64,000 nt of DNA, taken from Alkalimonas mucilaginosa. Lineage in GTDB: Bacteria > Pseudomonadota > Gammaproteobacteria > Enterobacterales > Alteromonadaceae. The notes under the pieces are model-generated. The model made no database searches and had not been told where the DNA came from. It saw only the letters and a list, made by a program, of their open reading frames with translations. Made by a program: the position numbers and the translations under genes. This document shows, piece after piece, positions 61,405 through 64,000 of the stretch (position 1 is its first letter; every line of letters starts with the position of its first letter). The stretch is from assembly GCF_036327005.1 (NCBI RefSeq), contig NZ_JAUGZK010000015.1, positions 21,946 to 85,945 of the forward strand, written 5' to 3'.

Positions 61405-62376
61405 ATGTTCAACTGGTTTTCTTCAAAGCGTCCAGGGCCCACGAATACAACCAAGCAAGCCAACAATGAGGCAACGCCACCACCAGCCAGTGCTGAGCAG
61501 GCGTCAGCTGCAAGGGATACGGCCACGGCTTCTGCACCCCAAAACAGTGCGCCAGACTATGCTTTTCAACAGGTGCGTCAACTGATTTTGGTGGCGTCCG
61601 GTAAAGGCGGGGTGGGCAAATCGACCACAGCAGTCAACTTAGCGATGGCGCTGCAAGCCGAAGGGCTGCGTACCGGTATTCTGGATGCAGATATTTATGG
61701 ACCATCCATTCCAATCATGTTGGGGCTGGAGCAGGCCAAAGCCGATAGCCCGGATGGCAAAACCATGCTGCCGCAGCAGGTTGGTGGCCTGGCGGTGCAA
61801 TCAATCGGCTTTTTGATTGCGCCGGAAAAAGCCACCGTCTGGCGAGGCCCTATGGCCAGCCAGGCTTTGTTGCAGCTGATCCATGAAACCCAATGGCCAG
61901 AGCTGGATATCCTGATTGTTGATATGCCGCCAGGCACTGGGGATATTCAGCTGACTTTATCGCAAAAACTGGCAGTCACTGGCGCGGTGATTGTAACCAC
62001 ACCGCAGGATGTGGCGCTGAGTGATGCGCAAAAAGCCATTACCATGTTTGAGCAGGTGTCGATTCCGGTACTCGGTTTGGTAGAAAATATGAGTTACTAT
62101 CAATGCAGCGCCTGCGGCCACCAGGAAGCTATTTTTGGCACCGATGGTGGCAAGCACTTGGCACAGCGTTACCAGCTACCGGTATTGGCGCAATTGCCGC
62201 TGCACAGTCGGGTACGGCAGCATGCCGATCAGGGGGTACCGTTGCTGCTAAGTGAGGACCCGGCTGATGATGCCTTGTGCCTACCTTACCTGCAGATGGC
62301 ACAACAACTAATAGAGCAACTGGCAGCACTGCCGGGCAAGCAGCATCGCCCTGAAATTGTGTTTACCGACGACTAG
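61405..62376 (+). CDS. apbC: ApbC/Mrp, iron-sulfur cluster carrier ATPase
   Basis: ApbC (Mrp) is a P-loop ATPase that carries and delivers iron-sulfur clusters. The 323 residues begin with a Pro/Ala/Thr-rich, probably flexible segment of about 55 residues, followed by the deviant Walker A SGKGGVGKS (about 65-73), DADIYGPSIP, and the cluster-binding CSACGH. The N-terminal DUF59 domain found in some members is absent. AAGGA precedes the ATG at 61405. The metG-apbC-dcd order is conserved in relatives. Confidence 0.93.
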   Translation: MFNWFSSKRPGPTNTTKQANNEATPPPASAEQASAARDTATASAPQNSAPDYAFQQVRQLILVASGKGGVGKSTTAVNLAMALQAEGLRTGILDADIYGPSIPIMLGLEQAKADSPDGKTMLPQQVGGLAVQSIGFLIAPEKATVWRGPMASQALLQLIHETQWPELDILIVDMPPGTGDIQLTLSQKLAVTGAVIVTTPQDVALSDAQKAITMFEQVSIPVLGLVENMSYYQCSACGHQEAIFGTDGGKHLAQRYQLPVLAQLPLHSRVRQHADQGVPLLLSEDPADDALCLPYLQMAQQLIEQLAALPGKQHRPEIVFTDD

Positions 62377-62438
62377 CTGATAAGACGAATACTAGCAATA
62401 ATGACTGGCTGCAAAGGCCAAAACCATGGAAACCAAGC

Positions 62439-63038
62439 ATGAGATTATGTGATCGTGATATAGAGCGTTATCTGGACGAAGGACGAATTTGCATTGAACC
62501 AAGGCCAGATAAGGACATGATCAGTGGGGTCAGCGTAGATATTCGCCTGGGCAATAAGTTTCGGGTGTTTCAGGCCCATGCCGCCCCGTACATTGATTTA
62601 AGCGGCCCACGTGCGGCTGTGGATAAAGCGCTGAACTCCGTAATGAGTGATGAAATAGAAATTGCTGACGACGGTGTTTTTATTTTGCACCCGGCCGAGC
62701 TTGCTTTGGCAGTAACATTGGAGTCAGTGACTTTACCGGCAGATATTGTTGGTTGGCTGGATGGTCGCTCTTCCCTGGCGCGACTTGGCCTGATGGTGCA
62801 TGTCACCGCGCACCGGATTGACCCGGGTTGGTCTGGCAATATCGTGCTGGAGTTTTACAACAGTGGCAAACTGCCTTTGGCGCTGCGGCCCAATATGAAG
62901 ATTGGCGCCTTGAATTTTGAGTTAATGACCGGCGAAGCCGAGCGGCCCTACAACAAGCGGGATGATGCCAAATACAAACAGCAAACCGGCGCCGTAGCCA
63001 GTCGGATTGGTGAAGATGATAAAGGGCCTGCGTTATAA
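62439..63038 (+). CDS. dcd: Dcd, dCTP deaminase
   Basis: Dcd deaminates dCTP to dUTP, feeding thymidylate synthesis. The 199 residues (E. coli 193) include the SVDIRLGN motif, the catalytic region SSLARLGLMVHVTAHRIDPGW and the trimer-forming FYNSGKLPL. The start MRLCDRDIERYL matches the family. The gene follows apbC on the same strand after 62 bases. A hairpin lies just after the stop. Confidence 0.96.
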   Translation: MRLCDRDIERYLDEGRICIEPRPDKDMISGVSVDIRLGNKFRVFQAHAAPYIDLSGPRAAVDKALNSVMSDEIEIADDGVFILHPAELALAVTLESVTLPADIVGWLDGRSSLARLGLMVHVTAHRIDPGWSGNIVLEFYNSGKLPLALRPNMKIGALNFELMTGEAERPYNKRDDAKYKQQTGAVASRIGEDDKGPAL

Positions 63039-63067
63039 CAGGCTGAGAAGCGTGGTTGCTCAGAAAG

Positions 63068-63092
63068 TAAAAAGCCCATGCAGAGCATGGGC
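63068..63092 (-). terminator. Hairpin after dcd, T-tract on the minus strand
   Basis: GCCCATGC-AGA-GCATGGGC (63074-63092) has an A-run to its left, giving a T-run for leftward transcription, and no T-run to its right. The gap up to the next gene also holds TATGCAA-TAAAA-TTGCATA (63131-63149). No gene is visible in the gap. Confidence 0.45.
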
Positions 63093-63220
63093 CAAAGATA
63101 AGCAATAAAGCAAAAATGAAGCGTGATGATTATGCAATAAAATTGCATAGTCTGGCAAGAGTGAGCGCATAAATACTTAACGTTTTTTATTTTGTAACCT
63201 GTTGCATGAAAGGAGCCGCT

Positions 63221-63799
63221 ATGAAACTTTTTGGGTCTGTTCCATCACCTTATGTGCGTCGTATCCGGATGTTGCTGGCGGATACCTCCTATGAGTTTGT
63301 CAACCTGAATATTTTTGCTGAACAAGACAGAGCCACCCTGATCCGGCTCAATCCTACCCGCAAAATACCGATGCTGGTCGATGGCGACCAGGTTATTTTC
63401 GATTCTGGTTTGATTTACCGTTATCTCTGTCAGAAACTGCAATTACCTGCCTTAAGCTGGCCGCAGGAAAACCAGATCATACTGATTAATGCTGCCAATG
63501 ACTCCCTGGTAGAACTGTTGATCTGCCAGCGCTCAGGCTTTGATACCAATGACGATAAGTTGTTTTTCAATCTGCAGCGTGAGCGGGTTGCTGAAGTGTT
63601 GGCAGTATTGGAGCAGCAAGTGCGAGACCAGGCATTCAATGACTGGAATTACGCTGCTATCTGTCTTTACTGCCTGTTGGATTGGATCGCATTTCGTAAT
63701 CTATGGCCACTGGGATCCTTTCCGGCACTGCAGCAATTTTTAAGTCAGAATCAGCAGCAGCCTGGTGTTGCCAGCAGTGATCCACGCCAAGCCGGCTGA
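63221..63799 (+). CDS. Glutathione S-transferase-like protein (YibF type)
   Basis: This 192-residue protein has an N-terminal thioredoxin-fold domain (MKLFGSVPSPYVRRIRML, KIPMLVDGD, the DSGLIYRYL glutathione-binding segment) and a helical C-terminal domain, typical of the YibF-type glutathione transferases. The ATG at 63221 has GGAG six bases upstream; the ATG at 63206 would place five extra residues before it. The substrate is unknown. The C-terminal 20 residues are polar. Confidence 0.86.
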   Translation: MKLFGSVPSPYVRRIRMLLADTSYEFVNLNIFAEQDRATLIRLNPTRKIPMLVDGDQVIFDSGLIYRYLCQKLQLPALSWPQENQIILINAANDSLVELLICQRSGFDTNDDKLFFNLQRERVAEVLAVLEQQVRDQAFNDWNYAAICLYCLLDWIAFRNLWPLGSFPALQQFLSQNQQQPGVASSDPRQAG

Positions 63800-63835
63800 C
63801 ACTGCCTAAAATTGCTGCAGTCAGCCGCTGCAGCA

Positions 63836-63863
63836 TTGATTTTCCCCCGATAATCCGTATGAT
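63836..63863 (+). promoter_or_regulatory. tRNA-Pro promoter
   Basis: TTGATT (63836-63841) and TATGAT (63858-63863) with a 16-base spacer and a GC-containing discriminator (GGCGC) lie directly before the tRNA, as expected for a strong growth-regulated promoter. Confidence 0.65.
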
Positions 63864-63874
63864 AGGCGCTAAGT

Positions 63875-63951
63875 CGGTACGTGGCGCAGCTTGGTAGCGC
63901 ACTGTCATGGGGTGTCAGGGGTCGGAGGTTCAAATCCTCTCGTACCGACCA
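63875..63951 (+). tRNA. tRNA-Pro (anticodon GGG)
   Basis: This 77-base tRNA has acceptor arms CGGTACG and CGTACCG, a D-stem GCGC with TTGGTA loop, an anticodon stem CTGTC/GTCAG with loop ATGGGGT (anticodon GGG, Pro), a T-arm GGAGG-TTCAAAT-CCTCT and an encoded ACCA end. It is nearly identical in layout to E. coli proL, including the U-U pair in the anticodon stem. A short hairpin AACCTGTT-TTTT-AACAGGTT (63959-63978) follows as a terminator. Confidence 0.96.
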
Positions 63952-63958
63952 ACAAAAC

Positions 63959-63980
63959 AACCTGTTTTTTAACAGGTTTC
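63959..63980 (+). terminator. Terminator after tRNA-Pro
   Basis: AACCTGTT and AACAGGTT pair around TTTT with T residues after; the stem is short but correctly placed eight bases after the tRNA. Confidence 0.6.
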
Positions 63981-64000
63981 AGATTACTGACAAACCCTGG

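Noticed and set aside
63751..63960. Minus-strand open frame with a REDLNLRPLTPHDS-like sequence
   Set aside because: It is antisense to tRNA-Pro and its promoter; this sequence is a well-known artefact of reading a tRNA gene backwards.
63875..64000. tRNA-Pro 3' end as a possible integration site
   Set aside because: The window ends 49 bases later and no integrase or direct repeat is visible.

Overview
The window is ordinary chromosome of a gammaproteobacterium, most likely an Alteromonadales-type aquatic organism (Rheinheimera, Arsukibacterium or Alishewanella group). That placement is inferred from gene content: lolCDE, comEC-msbA-lpxK-kdsB, gltA beside sdhCDAB-sucABCD, earP-efp with an Arg32-type EF-P, yfiRNB, a DUF4212/sodium-solute symporter pair beside a CrbS-type kinase, and metG/apbC/dcd. 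No phage, insertion sequence, CRISPR array or genomic island was seen. The genes are tightly packed, with many 1-20 base overlaps.

Layout. 0-2.5 kb: lolCDE (lipoprotein export; lolC cut by the edge). 2.5-10.5 kb: DUF2062 gene, comEC, then msbA-lpxK-ycaR-kdsB (lipid A/Kdo), an RluA-family pseudouridine synthase and tcdA. 10.5-13.3 kb, minus: a Bud32-like kinase, csdE and gltA. 13.3-23.7 kb: a divergent regulatory region, then the TCA-cycle block sdhCDAB-sucAB-sucCD with hairpins at its internal gaps. 23.8-26.2 kb, minus: yfiR-yfiN-yfiB, a periplasm-controlled diguanylate cyclase module. 26.4-31.2 kb: glnS, a DUF3185 gene, two unknown genes, earP and efp. 31.2-38.7 kb, minus: a 2182-residue pseudokinase/ATPase/hybrid histidine kinase followed by a REC-GGDEF protein. 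38.9-41.2 kb: a TonB-dependent receptor. 41.2-50.1 kb: a carbon-uptake and sensing cluster made of a DEDDh exonuclease, a CBS/DUF294 protein, a small membrane protein, the symporter with its DUF4212 subunit, and a divergent CrbS-like kinase. 50.2-54.6 kb: pabC-mltG-tmk-holB-pilZ-tatD. 55.1-59.2 kb: a quinone oxidoreductase, a possible degenerate HD-GYP protein and an MFS transporter. 59.2-63.8 kb: metG, divergent apbC, dcd and a glutathione S-transferase-like gene. The window ends with tRNA-Pro(GGG).

The most notable points are a 12-base palindrome repeated in front of both halves of the symporter/CBS-DUF294/exonuclease/CrbS cluster, which is a candidate shared operator; the giant pseudokinase hybrid kinase paired with a diguanylate cyclase; a SucB with two lipoyl domains; a sdhB stop codon sitting in the loop of a hairpin; a ComEC whose nuclease-like domain has lost its metal motif; and a likely frameshift at the start of pabC. 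Cyclic-di-GMP genes are frequent: two GGDEF proteins with intact active and inhibitory sites, a PilZ protein and a possible dead HD-GYP protein. All functions are read from sequence motifs and family knowledge; no search or alignment was run.
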